DNA of 64,000 nt from Butyrivibrio sp. (GTDB lineage Bacteria; Bacillota; Clostridia; Lachnospirales; Lachnospiraceae): positions 186,001 through 250,000 of the forward strand of contig NZ_JAFRGN010000007.1 in the NCBI RefSeq assembly GCF_017433805.1. Direction: 5' to 3'. Shown piece by piece: positions 16,223 through 26,300 of the stretch. Both the position numbers and the translations under genes were made by a program. The notes under the pieces are model-generated. The model had not been told where the DNA came from and did no database searches. It was given only the letters and a program-made list of their open reading frames with translations. The first letter of the stretch is position 1. The number at the start of each line of letters is the position of its first letter.

Positions 16223-17485
16223 ATGAAAAAGAAGATTCTATCAATTATTCTTACAGCAGTAATGACGTTTGGAGTTTTATCGGCATGTGGAGAAACTGAA
16301 GTAGATACTACACCAGATAATACTTCTACATCAGTATCATCAAATGTTGAGTCTTCAGATGCTTCAAGCGAAGAAACATCTGTGGAAGATACTGCAGAGG
16401 AAATTTCGGTAGTCGTTAAAGGGATTACAGAAAGGAGCGATGAGATGCGTGATATTTCTGCAAAAGAGCTTGTAGCCGAGATGACAGCTGGTTGGAATCT
16501 GGGCAATACTTTGGAAGCAACTGGTGGCGAAGGTCTTTCATCTGAGACAAGCTGGGGAAATCCTAAGATTACCAAAGAGATGATCGACACAGTTTGCGAG
16601 AAGGGCTTTGATTCTATCAGAATCCCTATCACATGGGGTAATCACGTAAGCGAAGCTCCTGACTATACAATTGATCCTGAGTGGATGGATAGAATTGAAG
16701 AAGTTGTTAACTATGCTCTTGATGATGGCATGTATGTCCTTATCGACACTCACCACGAGGAGTTCTGGAGAATCCCTGATGATGAGCATATCGAAGCTGT
16801 TGATGCTGAGAACATTGCTCTTTGGAAGCAGATTGCAGAGAGGTTCAAGGACTACGGCGATCACCTTGTGTTTGAAGGTCTGAACGAGCCTAGAACTAAG
16901 GGAAGCGCTGGCGAATGGACTGGTGGTACTCATGAAGAGCGAGTTCTAGTAAACCGCCTCAACAAGTCTTTTGTCGACACTGTACGTGCTACAGGTGGCA
17001 ATAACGAAAAGAGACTTCTTCTTATTACAACCTATGCCGGAGCAAATATGCCTGAGGTATTAAATGACCTTGAAGTTCCAGAGGATGAACATATCGGCGT
17101 AGCTATTCACGCTTATGAGCCATATAACTTCACCTTCGAGAACAGTGGAGACGGCGACTACAACACATGGGACGGAAGTCACAACGGCGATATCATCAAG
17201 CTCATGACTCGTCTTGAGACAACTTTTATCAAAAACGATATTCCTGTTCTCCTTACAGAATATGGCGCTATGAACAAGAAAGAGAACACCGAGGAAGTTG
17301 TTAAGTGGGCTGAAGCCTATGTTTCCCGCGCTACAGAAAGAGGTATTCCATGCTTCTGGTGGGACAACGGAATCTACACTCAACAGGGCGAGAAATTCGC
17401 AATCCTCGATCGTAAGAATCTCAAGTGGTATCGTGAAGAGGTTGTAGACACTATCATCCGTGAGAGCTACAAAGACAAAAACTAA
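16223..17485 (+). CDS. Lipoprotein endoglucanase, GH5
   Basis: A 420-residue exported lipoprotein (signal peptide ending VLSAC, then a long Ser/Thr/Glu/Asp linker to about residue 75). The GH5 barrel shows GWNLGNTLEA near its start, the Arg of FDSIRIPITWG, DTHHEEF, the acid/base Glu222 in FEGLNEPR, IHAYEPYNFT, the nucleophile Glu346 in LLTEYGAM, and the WWDNG strand. The GWNLGNTLEA and YEPYNF patterns suggest subfamily GH5_4, whose members act on cellulose, xyloglucan or mixed-linkage glucan; that assignment is from memory. The ribosome site is GAGGT before 16223. It lies downstream of the esterase-GH43 gene across the long palindrome and may be cotranscribed with it. Confidence 0.93.
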   Translation: MKKKILSIILTAVMTFGVLSACGETEVDTTPDNTSTSVSSNVESSDASSEETSVEDTAEEISVVVKGITERSDEMRDISAKELVAEMTAGWNLGNTLEATGGEGLSSETSWGNPKITKEMIDTVCEKGFDSIRIPITWGNHVSEAPDYTIDPEWMDRIEEVVNYALDDGMYVLIDTHHEEFWRIPDDEHIEAVDAENIALWKQIAERFKDYGDHLVFEGLNEPRTKGSAGEWTGGTHEERVLVNRLNKSFVDTVRATGGNNEKRLLLITTYAGANMPEVLNDLEVPEDEHIGVAIHAYEPYNFTFENSGDGDYNTWDGSHNGDIIKLMTRLETTFIKNDIPVLLTEYGAMNKKENTEEVVKWAEAYVSRATERGIPCFWWDNGIYTQQGEKFAILDRKNLKWYREEVVDTIIRESYKDKN

Positions 17486-17500
17486 AAAATGTCTTTTTCT
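17471..17500 (+). terminator. Possible terminator of GH5 gene
   Basis: AAAGACA (17471-17477) pairs with TGTCTTT (17490-17496), followed by TT; the stem overlaps the stop codon. It is weak but suitably placed. Confidence 0.4.
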
Positions 17501-17552
17501 GGCGGATATTATTAAATTTTATAAAACTCTTTTTGTAAAAAAAATCCTGTGC

Positions 17553-17558
17553 TATAAT
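17553..17558 (+). promoter_or_regulatory. Extended -10 promoter of ddh
   Basis: TATAAT preceded by TGC forms an extended -10, 63 bases upstream of the ddh start. The -35 region is T-rich and poor. Confidence 0.5.
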
Positions 17559-17620
17559 TTTTTCCGTTAGGCCAAGATAACATAGCTTAGCATAAATTTA
17601 TAGTTTTACGGAGGACTAAG

Positions 17621-18607
17621 ATGAGTACAAGAATCGGAATTTTGGGATATGGTAACCTCGGTAGAGGCGTTGAACTTGCTGTTAAAGAAGCACCTGATAT
17701 GGAGCTTGTAGCAGTTTTTACTAGAAGAGATCCTTCTACACTTACAATTCAGACTGCAGGCGTTCCTGTTGTATCAGTTAACGATGTAGCTGATTGGAAG
17801 GACAAGATTGATGTAATGATTCTCTGCGGCGGAAGTGCTACAGACCTTCCTACACAGACTCCTGAATATGCTAAGCTTTTCAATGTAGTTGATAGCTTTG
17901 ATACTCACGCAAGAATTCCTGAGCACTTTGCTAACGTTGATGCAGCAGCTAAAGAGGCTGGCAAGATCGCAGTTATCTCATGTGGCTGGGATCCTGGAAT
18001 GTTCTCACTTGCAAGAGTTTATTCTAACGCTATTCTTCCAGATGGTAACGACTACACATTCTGGGGCAAGGGCGTTTCACAGGGACATTCAGATGCAATC
18101 CGTCGTATCAAGGGTGTCAAGAATGCCAAGCAGTACACAATTCCTGTTGATGCAGCTCTCGAGGCAGTTAGAAGTGGTCAGAATCCTGAGCTTACAACAC
18201 GCCAGAAGCACACAAGAGAATGCTTTGTAGTTCTTGAGGACGGCGCAGATGCAGCAGCTGTAGAAAAAGAGATCAAAGAAATGCCTAACTACTTCGCAGA
18301 CTACGACACAACAGTTCATTTCATCAGCGAGGAAGAGCTTCTTACAAACCACAGCGGAATGGCTCACGGCGGTTTCGTATTCAGAAGTGGTAAGACAGGT
18401 GCCAACAAAGAGCACAACCACATCATTGAGTACAGCCTCAAGCTTGATTCCAACCCAGAGTTCACAACAAGCGTTCTTGTTGCAGTTGCCAGAGCAGCTA
18501 AGAGAATGCAGGATGAGGGTATGAAGGGCTGCAAGACAATCCTTGATATTCCACCAGCATATCTTTCAGATAAGAGCGGCGAAGAGCTTAGAGCTCATCT
18601 TCTTTAA
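17621..18607 (+). CDS. ddh: meso-Diaminopimelate D-dehydrogenase
   Basis: A 328-residue cytosolic NADPH-dependent enzyme that makes meso-diaminopimelate from tetrahydrodipicolinate and ammonia in one step, feeding lysine and peptidoglycan synthesis. The N-terminal Rossmann motif is GILGYGNLGRGVE. The family stretches VFTRRDPS, CGGSATDLPTQTPEYAKLFN, DSFDTHARIPEHF, ISCGWDPGMFSLARVY and WGKGVSQGHSDAIRRI are all present. The length matches the family (about 325). GGAGG lies upstream of the ATG, with its own extended -10 promoter and terminator, so it is probably monocistronic. Confidence 0.97.
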   Translation: MSTRIGILGYGNLGRGVELAVKEAPDMELVAVFTRRDPSTLTIQTAGVPVVSVNDVADWKDKIDVMILCGGSATDLPTQTPEYAKLFNVVDSFDTHARIPEHFANVDAAAKEAGKIAVISCGWDPGMFSLARVYSNAILPDGNDYTFWGKGVSQGHSDAIRRIKGVKNAKQYTIPVDAALEAVRSGQNPELTTRQKHTRECFVVLEDGADAAAVEKEIKEMPNYFADYDTTVHFISEEELLTNHSGMAHGGFVFRSGKTGANKEHNHIIEYSLKLDSNPEFTTSVLVAVARAAKRMQDEGMKGCKTILDIPPAYLSDKSGEELRAHLL

Positions 18608-18629
18608 TAAATACTTATTAGCAATTTTC

Positions 18630-18663
18630 AAGACACCTATGCAAATGCATGGGTGTCTTTTTG
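18630..18663 (+). terminator. Terminator of ddh
   Basis: GACACCTATGC pairs with GCATGGGTGTC around a four-base loop with one wobble, followed by a T-run. Confidence 0.9.
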
Positions 18664-18756
18664 TGTGCCGAACTGATATACTAATTTATGCTGGTCGAGA
18701 ATTTTGTATATGTATTAGGGGGACCAGTTTTTTGTGCATATACATGGGAGGTTACA

Positions 18757-19716
18757 ATGTCACAAGTTAAGTTTCATTTACCGGGGTTACGTTACAATTT
18801 CCCCCTGAACATGTTCTGGCTGAACATGATGAAGCAGTATCCACATTATTTCAGAGAAGGTGTTGAGATTGCTTCTTTCTTCGGTTGTTTCCCATTCTCT
18901 CTTTGGAATGGCGGACGACTCATTTCAGATGATCAGTGCGATGCAGGCTTTGTTAAGCACGTCATCAGCAGCATTAACGCTCAGGGTATTCCTGTTCGTT
19001 TCACTTTCACAAATCCGCTTATTAAGGAAGAGGATCTTGATGATGAATTCTGCAATTTCTGCATGAAGGCTGGAGATAACGGCAAGAACGAGGTCCTTGT
19101 CTTTTCACCAATACTGGAAGAATACATCCGCAAGAACTATCCTTCCTACAAGATAGATTCCACAACCTGCAAAGAGATCAGGGATGTGGATACTCTTAAC
19201 AAAGAGCTCGAGAAGTACTACAAATACGTAGTTCTTGATTACAACATGAACAATCAGTTGGATATAATTGAGAATCTGGACCACAAAGAGAAACTCGAGG
19301 TACTGATAAACGCTCTCTGCGTTCCTAACTGTAAGAGACGTGGCGATCACTACAAGAACATCGCCCTTAACCAGGAGATCATGAAGGAGAACAGAACTCT
19401 TCCTCCTGAAAAGAGAAAGCACATCATTCCTTGGACCTGCGAGTACGGAGATAAGAACAATCTCTACACCATCCAGGATTACTGCACTTTCGTTTCTCCA
19501 GAGCTTATCTGGGAGAAATATGTTCCAATGGGAATCAATAACTTCAAGATCGAGGGTAGAACAGCTAACCTCTTCTCTCTCATTGAGACCTATTGTTTCT
19601 TTATGATCAAGCCTGAGTATGTTGGAGAGGCCAGACTCCTTCTCCTTCATAACCTTGAAAAGAATCATTTCATCCAGGTCAACAAGCCAAGACCAGGAGT
19701 ATTCAAACCTGAATAA
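18757..19716 (+). CDS. U32-peptidase-like protein of unknown function
   Basis: A 319-residue soluble protein. The ATG at 18757 has GGGAGG five bases upstream; an in-frame ATG at 18688 would add 23 residues without a ribosome site. I do not recognise a close family, but NFKIEGRTAN near the C-terminus resembles the KIEGR element of U32-type TIM-barrel proteins, and Cys residues in NFCMKAG, CVPNCKRRGDHY, PWTCEYG and DYCTFVS could bind a metal or cluster. U32 relatives act in tRNA/rRNA hydroxylation, ubiquinone synthesis or proteolysis; no specific activity is claimed. It stands alone after ddh and is followed by the inverted-repeat array. Confidence 0.55.
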   Translation: MSQVKFHLPGLRYNFPLNMFWLNMMKQYPHYFREGVEIASFFGCFPFSLWNGGRLISDDQCDAGFVKHVISSINAQGIPVRFTFTNPLIKEEDLDDEFCNFCMKAGDNGKNEVLVFSPILEEYIRKNYPSYKIDSTTCKEIRDVDTLNKELEKYYKYVVLDYNMNNQLDIIENLDHKEKLEVLINALCVPNCKRRGDHYKNIALNQEIMKENRTLPPEKRKHIIPWTCEYGDKNNLYTIQDYCTFVSPELIWEKYVPMGINNFKIEGRTANLFSLIETYCFFMIKPEYVGEARLLLLHNLEKNHFIQVNKPRPGVFKPE

Positions 19717-19719
19717 TCA

Positions 19720-19964
19720 TTTACCGTTTTTTACATAAAACCTCATTTGCGGTAAAAGAATTAGCCCCTTGATCTTAGATACTTTTACCGCATTCTTGGC
19801 AAAGATAATTTTACGGTAAAAAAAATGATAGAAAAGAAAGATTGATATATAAATATCTTTACCGCATGCTAGGCGAAATCTATATTGCGGTAAAATAAAG
19901 AATAATTATTATAAAAAAACTTTACCGCATCATATGTAATACTAAATTTGCGGTAAAGTTTTTT
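19720..19964. repeat. Four-unit array of inverted repeats TTTACCG-N23-CGGTAAA
   Basis: Half-sites TTTACCG start at 19720, 19784, 19858 and 19921; CGGTAAA start at 19750, 19814, 19888 and 19951. The distance inside each unit is exactly 30 bases in all four, although the 23-base centres differ. Three of four units extend to TTTACCGCAT, and three of four end in TGCGGTAAA. Gaps between units are 34, 44 and 33 bases (start of CGGTAAA to next TTTACCG). The last unit is flanked by A and T runs and should act as a bidirectional terminator for the convergent genes on either side. The purpose of the other three units is unknown. Confidence 0.9.
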
Positions 19965-20003
19965 TATCGGATGCTCTATTTGCCTCTACAAATATTGCAT
20001 TTA

Positions 20004-20279
20004 TCAGGATTCTTTTCCATTTACTACACTCAGTTTTCTATCTCGTAATATAAGCGCTTCCTTCTGCGCTCTGGTCATCTGCTTGATATGCCACTCACGG
20101 CTCATGGCTTCTTCCTTGGTATCAAACTCTTCGCGATAAACAAGTTTCACGGGAAGCCTTACCCTGGTGTACTTTCCGCCCTTACCAGCATTATGCGCAG
20201 CAACTCTTTTCTCCAGATCATTGGTCCAGCCGCAGTAAAATGTGCCATCTGCACATTCTAATATATATGTGTAATTCAC
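20004..20279 (-). CDS. GIY-YIG domain protein, UPF0213/YhbQ type
   Basis: A 91-residue single-domain protein with [19 protein letters not shown] (GIY-YIG core as YIL/YCG), Arg in EKRVAAHN, and the helix [18 protein letters not shown] typical of the short YhbQ/YazA group. The family fold is a nuclease fold; some members are reported to act on structured or single-stranded DNA, but the cellular role is poorly defined. It ends at the right border of the inverted-repeat array, which terminates it. Confidence 0.9.
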   Translation of the reverse strand: MNYTYILECADGTFYCGWTNDLEKRVAAHNAGKGGKYTRVRLPVKLVYREEFDTKEEAMSREWHIKQMTRAQKEALILRDRKLSVVNGKES

Positions 20280-20333
20280 TTGATCTTCCTCTTACTATCT
20301 ACACACATTCGCCAATTACTTTTGGGTAATAAT

Positions 20334-22553
20334 TTACACCAACTCAAATTCTGCTTCGTTTTCTGTAGCGCTGTCTAAGCCTATAAATACCTTGAACTTT
20401 CCAGCTTCGCTTTCAAATCTGTTTGAAGCAGTCCAGAATTTCAGCATTTCCTCTGTGATTTCGAATGAAACCTGAGAATTCTCTCCTGGTCCGAGGGATA
20501 CTTTCTTAAAGCCTTTCAGCTCCTTGATTGGCCTGACTACACTGCCTGCCATGTCGCGAATATAGAGCTGAACAGTCTGGGTTGCTGCATAAGCGCCTGT
20601 ATTCTTTATTTCTACAGATGCAATGGCTTTGTCAGAAGCGCTACTTCCTCTTGTAATACTTGTTTTATCCAATTTCACCTCAGAAATCTCAAACTCCGAA
20701 TATGTAAGTCCGAATCCGAATGGATATCTTGCTTCATTTGGGCAATCAAGATATCTTGAGGTAAATATTGATGCTCCTTCAAAAGGCTTTGGTCTTCCTG
20801 TATTGAATCTGTTGTAGTATAAAGGTTCCTGGCCTACAGTCCATGGGAAACTCATAGGAAGCTTTCCCTGTGGTGAGGTCTTTCCAGTAAGGACATCTAC
20901 TATTCCGTGTCCACTCTCAGTTCCAGGTCTCCAACAGATAAGGAGCGCATCAGATACCTCTGGAATATCCCCGAGATCAAGTGGTCTTCCTGTGAAGATA
21001 AGAGTAATAAGCTTCTTGCCTTTTTCTTTTACCTTGCCAAAAAGCTCCAGTTGAACCTGAGGAAGAGTTATCTTTGCTCTACTTGTAGACTCTCCGGACT
21101 GCATGAGACTTTCTCCAAGACACATGATTATCGTGTCACACTCATCCGCAATCTCAAGAGCTTCTTTCATGAGTCTGTCATTGTCTTCTCTAAAAGTATC
21201 CGAATGGAATTTCAAAAAGCCAAGGTCTGAATCATTGTCTACCATAAGGCTTCCATTGGAATATTTGACCTCTACATCACTTCCTGCAAACTCTTCTTCA
21301 AAAGCCTGCCTCAAGGTAATGTTATTTTCCTTGTTACATGTGATAGCCCAGGCACTATGTGTATCTTTATCATCAACATATGGACCGATAAGCGCAATCT
21401 TTTTGCTACTAAGAGGAAGTGTTCCTTCTTTGTTCTCCAAAAGAACAAGCGATTTTCTCACAGCATCCCTTGCCTTTTCTCTGCTGTCTTTTGAAAGTGT
21501 GATCTCTTTATATCTCTCTTCCGAAGCGCCATGATACGGATCTTCAAAAAGTCCAAGGTCATTTTTAAGCTCGAGAACACGCATTACAGCTTTATCCAAA
21601 AGAGCTTCAGAAACCCTACCTTCCTTGATTAAAGCCTCAAGACTTCCGCTGTAGCTTTCTGTACACATGTCTATGTCTACGCCTGCATCCATTGCCAGTG
21701 CAGCTGCTTCCTTGAGGTCCTGAGCAAAGCCCCAGTTCACCATCTCAGCAATAGCAGCCCAGTCAGAAATAAGAACGCCATCAAATCCCATCTCATCCCT
21801 TAAAACATCTCTCATGAGCCACTTATTTCCTGATGAAGGGATTCCGTTTAATGTGTTAAAAGAGGTCATAACAAGACGGGCACCCTCACTAATAGGCAAT
21901 CTGTAGCCCTGCAGATACTGATCTCTTAGTGTGTGTTCAGATATTTCGCAGGTATTATAATCACGTCCTGCCTCTGCTGCACCATAGGCAGCAAAATGCT
22001 TAACACAGGCTGCCACATGCTCTTTATCTGCTATAGAATCTCCCTGATAGCCCTTGACCATGGCTGCAGTCATAAGACCATTAAGATATGGATCTTCTCC
22101 AGTGGATTCAACAACTCTTCCCCATCTTGCATCTCTTACAAGGTCTGCCATTGGAGAAAAAGTAACCTGAACTCCATCAGCTGCTGCCTCTTTAGCCTGC
22201 ACCTGCGCTCCTACTCTGGCTACTTCAGGATCAAAGGTTGCACCCTGGGCCAGCGGACAAGGAAAAACAGTATCGTGTCCGTGAATAACATCAAGCATAA
22301 ACATAAGAGGAATATGGTGAGGATGATTTTCCATATATTCCTTCTGAATTGCCTTTATCTTATCTGCCCCGTGAAGGCCCAAAACACTTCCAGCTAGGCT
22401 CTTCATCTTTTTAGCCTTTTCCATGTCAGCAAGACCTGTAACCGCGGCAGTTTCCTCAAAGGTTTGTCCTGGAAGCTGCACCAGCTGCATTATCTTTTCC
22501 TCAAGGGACATATCATTTAACAGTGCCTGTAAATCCTCTTTTTTCATAATCAT
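20334..22553 (-). CDS. GH3 beta-glucosidase/beta-xylosidase
   Basis: A 739-residue cytosolic GH3 enzyme without signal peptide. The N-terminal barrel holds GVQVTFSPMADLVRDARWGR and ESTGEDPYLNGLMTAAMVKG, then the nucleophile Asp264 in VLISDWAAI. The second domain carries LIGPYVDD, CLGESLMQSGESTSRA and ALLICWRPGTESGHGIVDVL, and a C-terminal FnIII-like domain closes with FKVFIGLDSATENEAEF. The start overlaps the HAD stop (ATGA at 22550-22553); a second ATG six bases inside has better spacing from GGGGTGA. It hydrolyses terminal beta-linked glucose or xylose from imported oligosaccharides. The exact sugar is not deducible. Confidence 0.95.
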   Translation of the reverse strand: MIMKKEDLQALLNDMSLEEKIMQLVQLPGQTFEETAAVTGLADMEKAKKMKSLAGSVLGLHGADKIKAIQKEYMENHPHHIPLMFMLDVIHGHDTVFPCPLAQGATFDPEVARVGAQVQAKEAAADGVQVTFSPMADLVRDARWGRVVESTGEDPYLNGLMTAAMVKGYQGDSIADKEHVAACVKHFAAYGAAEAGRDYNTCEISEHTLRDQYLQGYRLPISEGARLVMTSFNTLNGIPSSGNKWLMRDVLRDEMGFDGVLISDWAAIAEMVNWGFAQDLKEAAALAMDAGVDIDMCTESYSGSLEALIKEGRVSEALLDKAVMRVLELKNDLGLFEDPYHGASEERYKEITLSKDSREKARDAVRKSLVLLENKEGTLPLSSKKIALIGPYVDDKDTHSAWAITCNKENNITLRQAFEEEFAGSDVEVKYSNGSLMVDNDSDLGFLKFHSDTFREDNDRLMKEALEIADECDTIIMCLGESLMQSGESTSRAKITLPQVQLELFGKVKEKGKKLITLIFTGRPLDLGDIPEVSDALLICWRPGTESGHGIVDVLTGKTSPQGKLPMSFPWTVGQEPLYYNRFNTGRPKPFEGASIFTSRYLDCPNEARYPFGFGLTYSEFEISEVKLDKTSITRGSSASDKAIASVEIKNTGAYAATQTVQLYIRDMAGSVVRPIKELKGFKKVSLGPGENSQVSFEITEEMLKFWTASNRFESEAGKFKVFIGLDSATENEAEFELV

Positions 22554-23206
22554 TCACCCCACTGAATCTTCTCAAGATCCGCAACGCACTTGCACAAATA
22601 GGTTGCATTCTCTCTCATATGTTTCTCGTTCTCTGGAATATCAAAGCACCAGCATGCTGCAGCAAAATCAATGCCTGCTGCCTTGGCCATATCAAGACCT
22701 GGTTTAAGGTCGTCAATCATAAGGATATCCTCAGCCTTAAGATCATACTTTTCCATGATCTTGTAGATTGGAATTGGTGAAGGTTTTCTCTCTTCAAGAG
22801 GCTGCTCCCACCCAAAGATCATGTCAGGCTCAGGTAAGTCGTTATGAGCATAGTCCTTGAGGATATTCTCAGAATATGAATGAGAAACCACAACAACATA
22901 GCCACCCTCTGCCTTCTGGCGATCCATGATCTCTTTTATCCCAGGAAATGCATCTGCATAGTGATTCTTGGCAAAGTTGTACCAGAAAATCTCTTCCTGT
23001 TTGAGCTCCTCATCTGACATCTGACACATGTCCTTAAAAAAGGTGATAACGCCCGGATCAAAGTTGTAGCGGACATACTCTTCCAGCGAATACTGAACAT
23101 CCGGACGATATTTATTCATATACTCAACAAAGCTTGGATAGTGAATCGTAGCTGTACTATTAACTGTTGTATCATCATGGTCAAAGACCAAGCACTTATA
23201 CTTCAT
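22550..23206 (-). CDS. HAD-superfamily hydrolase
   Basis: A 218-residue HAD phosphatase-like protein. Motif I is FDHDDTT (nucleophile Asp and DxD), motif II lies near VVVSHSYSE, and motif III/IV is MIDDLKPGLDMAKAAGIDFA. The cap is helical (subfamily I type). It overlaps the GH3 gene by four bases, so the pair is coupled; dephosphorylating a sugar phosphate from beta-glucoside catabolism is a reasonable but unproven role. Confidence 0.85.
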   Translation of the reverse strand: MKYKCLVFDHDDTTVNSTATIHYPSFVEYMNKYRPDVQYSLEEYVRYNFDPGVITFFKDMCQMSDEELKQEEIFWYNFAKNHYADAFPGIKEIMDRQKAEGGYVVVVSHSYSENILKDYAHNDLPEPDMIFGWEQPLEERKPSPIPIYKIMEKYDLKAEDILMIDDLKPGLDMAKAAGIDFAAACWCFDIPENEKHMRENATYLCKCVADLEKIQWGE

Positions 23207-23310
23207 CTATATCAACTCTCCCTAAAACTTTTCATACCATTTCAGTCTTATGCAACTGACACAATACCATTCAAGTTAACATAATTCATACATCTGTCTG
23301 GATTATTATC

Positions 23311-26300
23311 TTATTTAACAAGGAGCCCCTGCATCTTCTCGATAATATTCTCAGTATCCTCAAGGAGCTTCTGCTCTGCCTTGGTAGGGTTCTTGTCCTT
23401 GTCATAAGTATAGACAAATACTGGAACTCCGGCAGCATGGAAGGTCATCTTGCCCTTGTAGCTGGCAACAAAACCTGGAATCTTACCTGAATCGATCTTG
23501 GCATTAGGATTGACCTTGATCTCAATCTTACCATTTCCGCCCTTGATCTCAGGAATATAGAGGGCATGCGCCCTTGTGCGTAAAAGAGATATGCGAAGGA
23601 GGTTGATCGCCGTCTCTGGAACTTCTCCAAATCTGTCGATAAGTTCATCCTTCATATCATCGCACTCGCCCTGATTCTCAAGGCTGGCAATTCTCTTGTA
23701 TATCTCAAGCTTCTGCTCTTCATTGAGGATGTAATTGTCAGGAATAAAGGCGCTGACATCAAGATCAATACTGGTGTGGATATCATCAAGTGTGTAATCT
23801 CCATCAGCGTCATCACTCTTCTTGTGTCTGACCGCCTCTCCAAGCATCTTGCAGTACAGATCATAACCGACTGCCTGCATATGTCCTGACTGTTTTCTTC
23901 CCAGAAGACTTCCTGCGCCTCTGATCTCAAGGTCTCTCATGGCAATCTTGAAGCCCGAACCAAGATCTGTAAATTCGCGGATCGCAGACAATCTCTTTTC
24001 CGCAACCTCTTTGAGCATCTTATCCTTCTTGTACATTAGGAAGGCATAAGCCGTCCTGTTGGATCGTCCAACTCGGCCACGAAGCTGATAGAGCTGAGAC
24101 AGTCCCATCTTGTCTGAGTCGTGAATGATCATGGTGTTAACATTTGGAATATCAAGTCCGGTCTCGATGATAGTAGTAGACACCAGAACATCAATTGTTC
24201 CATCAATGAAGTCATACATGATCCTCTCAAGCTCAGACTCCTTCATCTGTCCATGAGCAAAGGCAACATTGGCCTCTGGAACGAGCTTCTGGATCTGGGC
24301 TGCCACATCAGCTATAGTATTGACTCTGTTGTATACGTAGTAAACCTGACCATTTCTGGCAAGCTCTCTTGCGATAGCTTCTCTTATGAGCTCGTCGTTG
24401 TACTCCATGACATAGGTCTGAATAGGCATTCTGTCGTTTGGAGCTTCCTCCAGAACGCTCATCTCCCTGATTCCTACAAGAGACATATGAAGTGTTCTTG
24501 GAATAGGAGTTGCAGAAAGAGTAAGTACATCAATATTCTCTTTGAGGGTCTTAAGCTTTTCCTTGTGAGTTACGCCAAAACGCTGCTCCTCATCTACGAT
24601 GAGAAGGCCAAGGTCCTTGTACTGCACATCCTTGGAAAGGAGTCTGTGTGTTCCAATAACTATATCAACGAGACCTTTTTTCAGGTCTACAATTGTCTTT
24701 TTCTGCTCTGCTGCTGTCCTGAATCTGGACATAAGATCCACTCTTACAGGGAAGTCACGCATTCTCTCAGAGAAGGTGTTGTAGTGCTGCTGAGCAAGAA
24801 TTGTTGTAGGCACTAGAACTGCAACCTGTTTGCCATCCTGAACTGCCTTAAAGGCCGCTCTTATGGCAATCTCAGTTTTACCAAAACCAACGTCTCCACA
24901 GACAAGTCTGTCCATGATGATGCTGGATTCCATGTCGCGCTTGGTATCCTCGATGGCATTGAGCTGATCCTCTGTCTCCTGATAAGGGAAAGCATCCTCG
25001 AACTCCTGCTGCCATACAGTGTCTGGACTAAACTGATGTCCCTTGGCTTCCTGTCGCTTAGCATAGAGCTCCACAAGATCCTGAGCAACCTCTTCAACTG
25101 CTGCCTCAACCTTACTCTTGGTGTGGCTCCACTCAACGCTTCCCAGCTTATTGAGCTTGGGCTTATGAGTTGTCTCGCTGTCATCGCCGCCTGAAGCATA
25201 CTTCTGGATAACCCCAAGGCCGGTAGCAAGAACATAGAGATTACCGCCATCTCCGTACTCGATCTTGATATAATCCCTGACTACATGGTCGGTCTCAATC
25301 TTCTCAATACCTCTGTAGATTCCAAGGCCGTGATCCTCGTGAACAACGTAGTCACCGATCTTAAGGTCTGAAAAGCTTGAAATCTTCTCGCCCTGATACT
25401 CGCTCTTTTTCTTCTTTTTGCGTTTCTTGACGTGCTCTGTGAAGATATCACTCTCAGCAATTACGGCAAACTTGATCTCAGGGTACTCAAAGCCCTTGAG
25501 AATCCTGCCGTAGTAGGTCATGATCTCGCCGGGCTTAAGAACTCTTCCCGGATCTTCGCTGTAAAATGCTGTGACCAGGTTGTCCCTAAGGTCATCAACG
25601 ATTCTCTTGGCCCTTGTTCTGGAGCCTGAGAGAATAAGCACTCTGTAGCCTTCCTTAACATATTTCTTAAGGTCGGAAACGAGTGATTCAAAACTGTTAT
25701 TATAAGGCGCAATACTGCGAGCGCGAATGTCCCAGGTCTTCTCAGGTTCAAAGAGGTTCTGGCTCTTTGGCATCTGAAGTGCTGAAATGAGAACGCGCCT
25801 TCCATTTCCCATTCTGGCAATACAGTTATCTATAGAATAAAGAAGGTCCATCTGACCTGGCAGAATATAGCCCTTTTCAGCCCTGTGGGTCATGCTCTCT
25901 TTAAACTCTGTCTCTACAGCCCAGGCATGCTCCTGAACTCTTTGTGGCTCGTCTATGAAAATGCAGCTCTTTCCCTTGGGGAACATCTCCTGCATTGTAA
26001 CTGTGTCAGGGTAAAAATATCTGATGTAGCTCTCGAGGTTAACAAGTGACTTAAGCTCAAAGAGCTGCTCGCGAAGTTCTTCTGTCTGAGTCTTGAGCTG
26101 ATGCGCCTCTTTGGTCTTAAACTCAGAGCGAAGAAGCTCAACTCTTTTATCGGTATCTTCCTGAATCCTGTCCATACCTTCTGACAGTAGTTTCTCATCA
26201 AGGATGATCTCGGAAGCTGGATATATCTCGATTGACTCAAGCTTTTCAAGAGATCTCTGTGACAGAATGTCAAAGCTTCTGATTGACTGAATCTCATCTC

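Noticed and set aside
19720-19964. CRISPR array
   Set aside because: The repeated unit is an inverted pair of 7-10 bases, not a direct 23-37 base repeat with unique spacers, and no cas gene is nearby.
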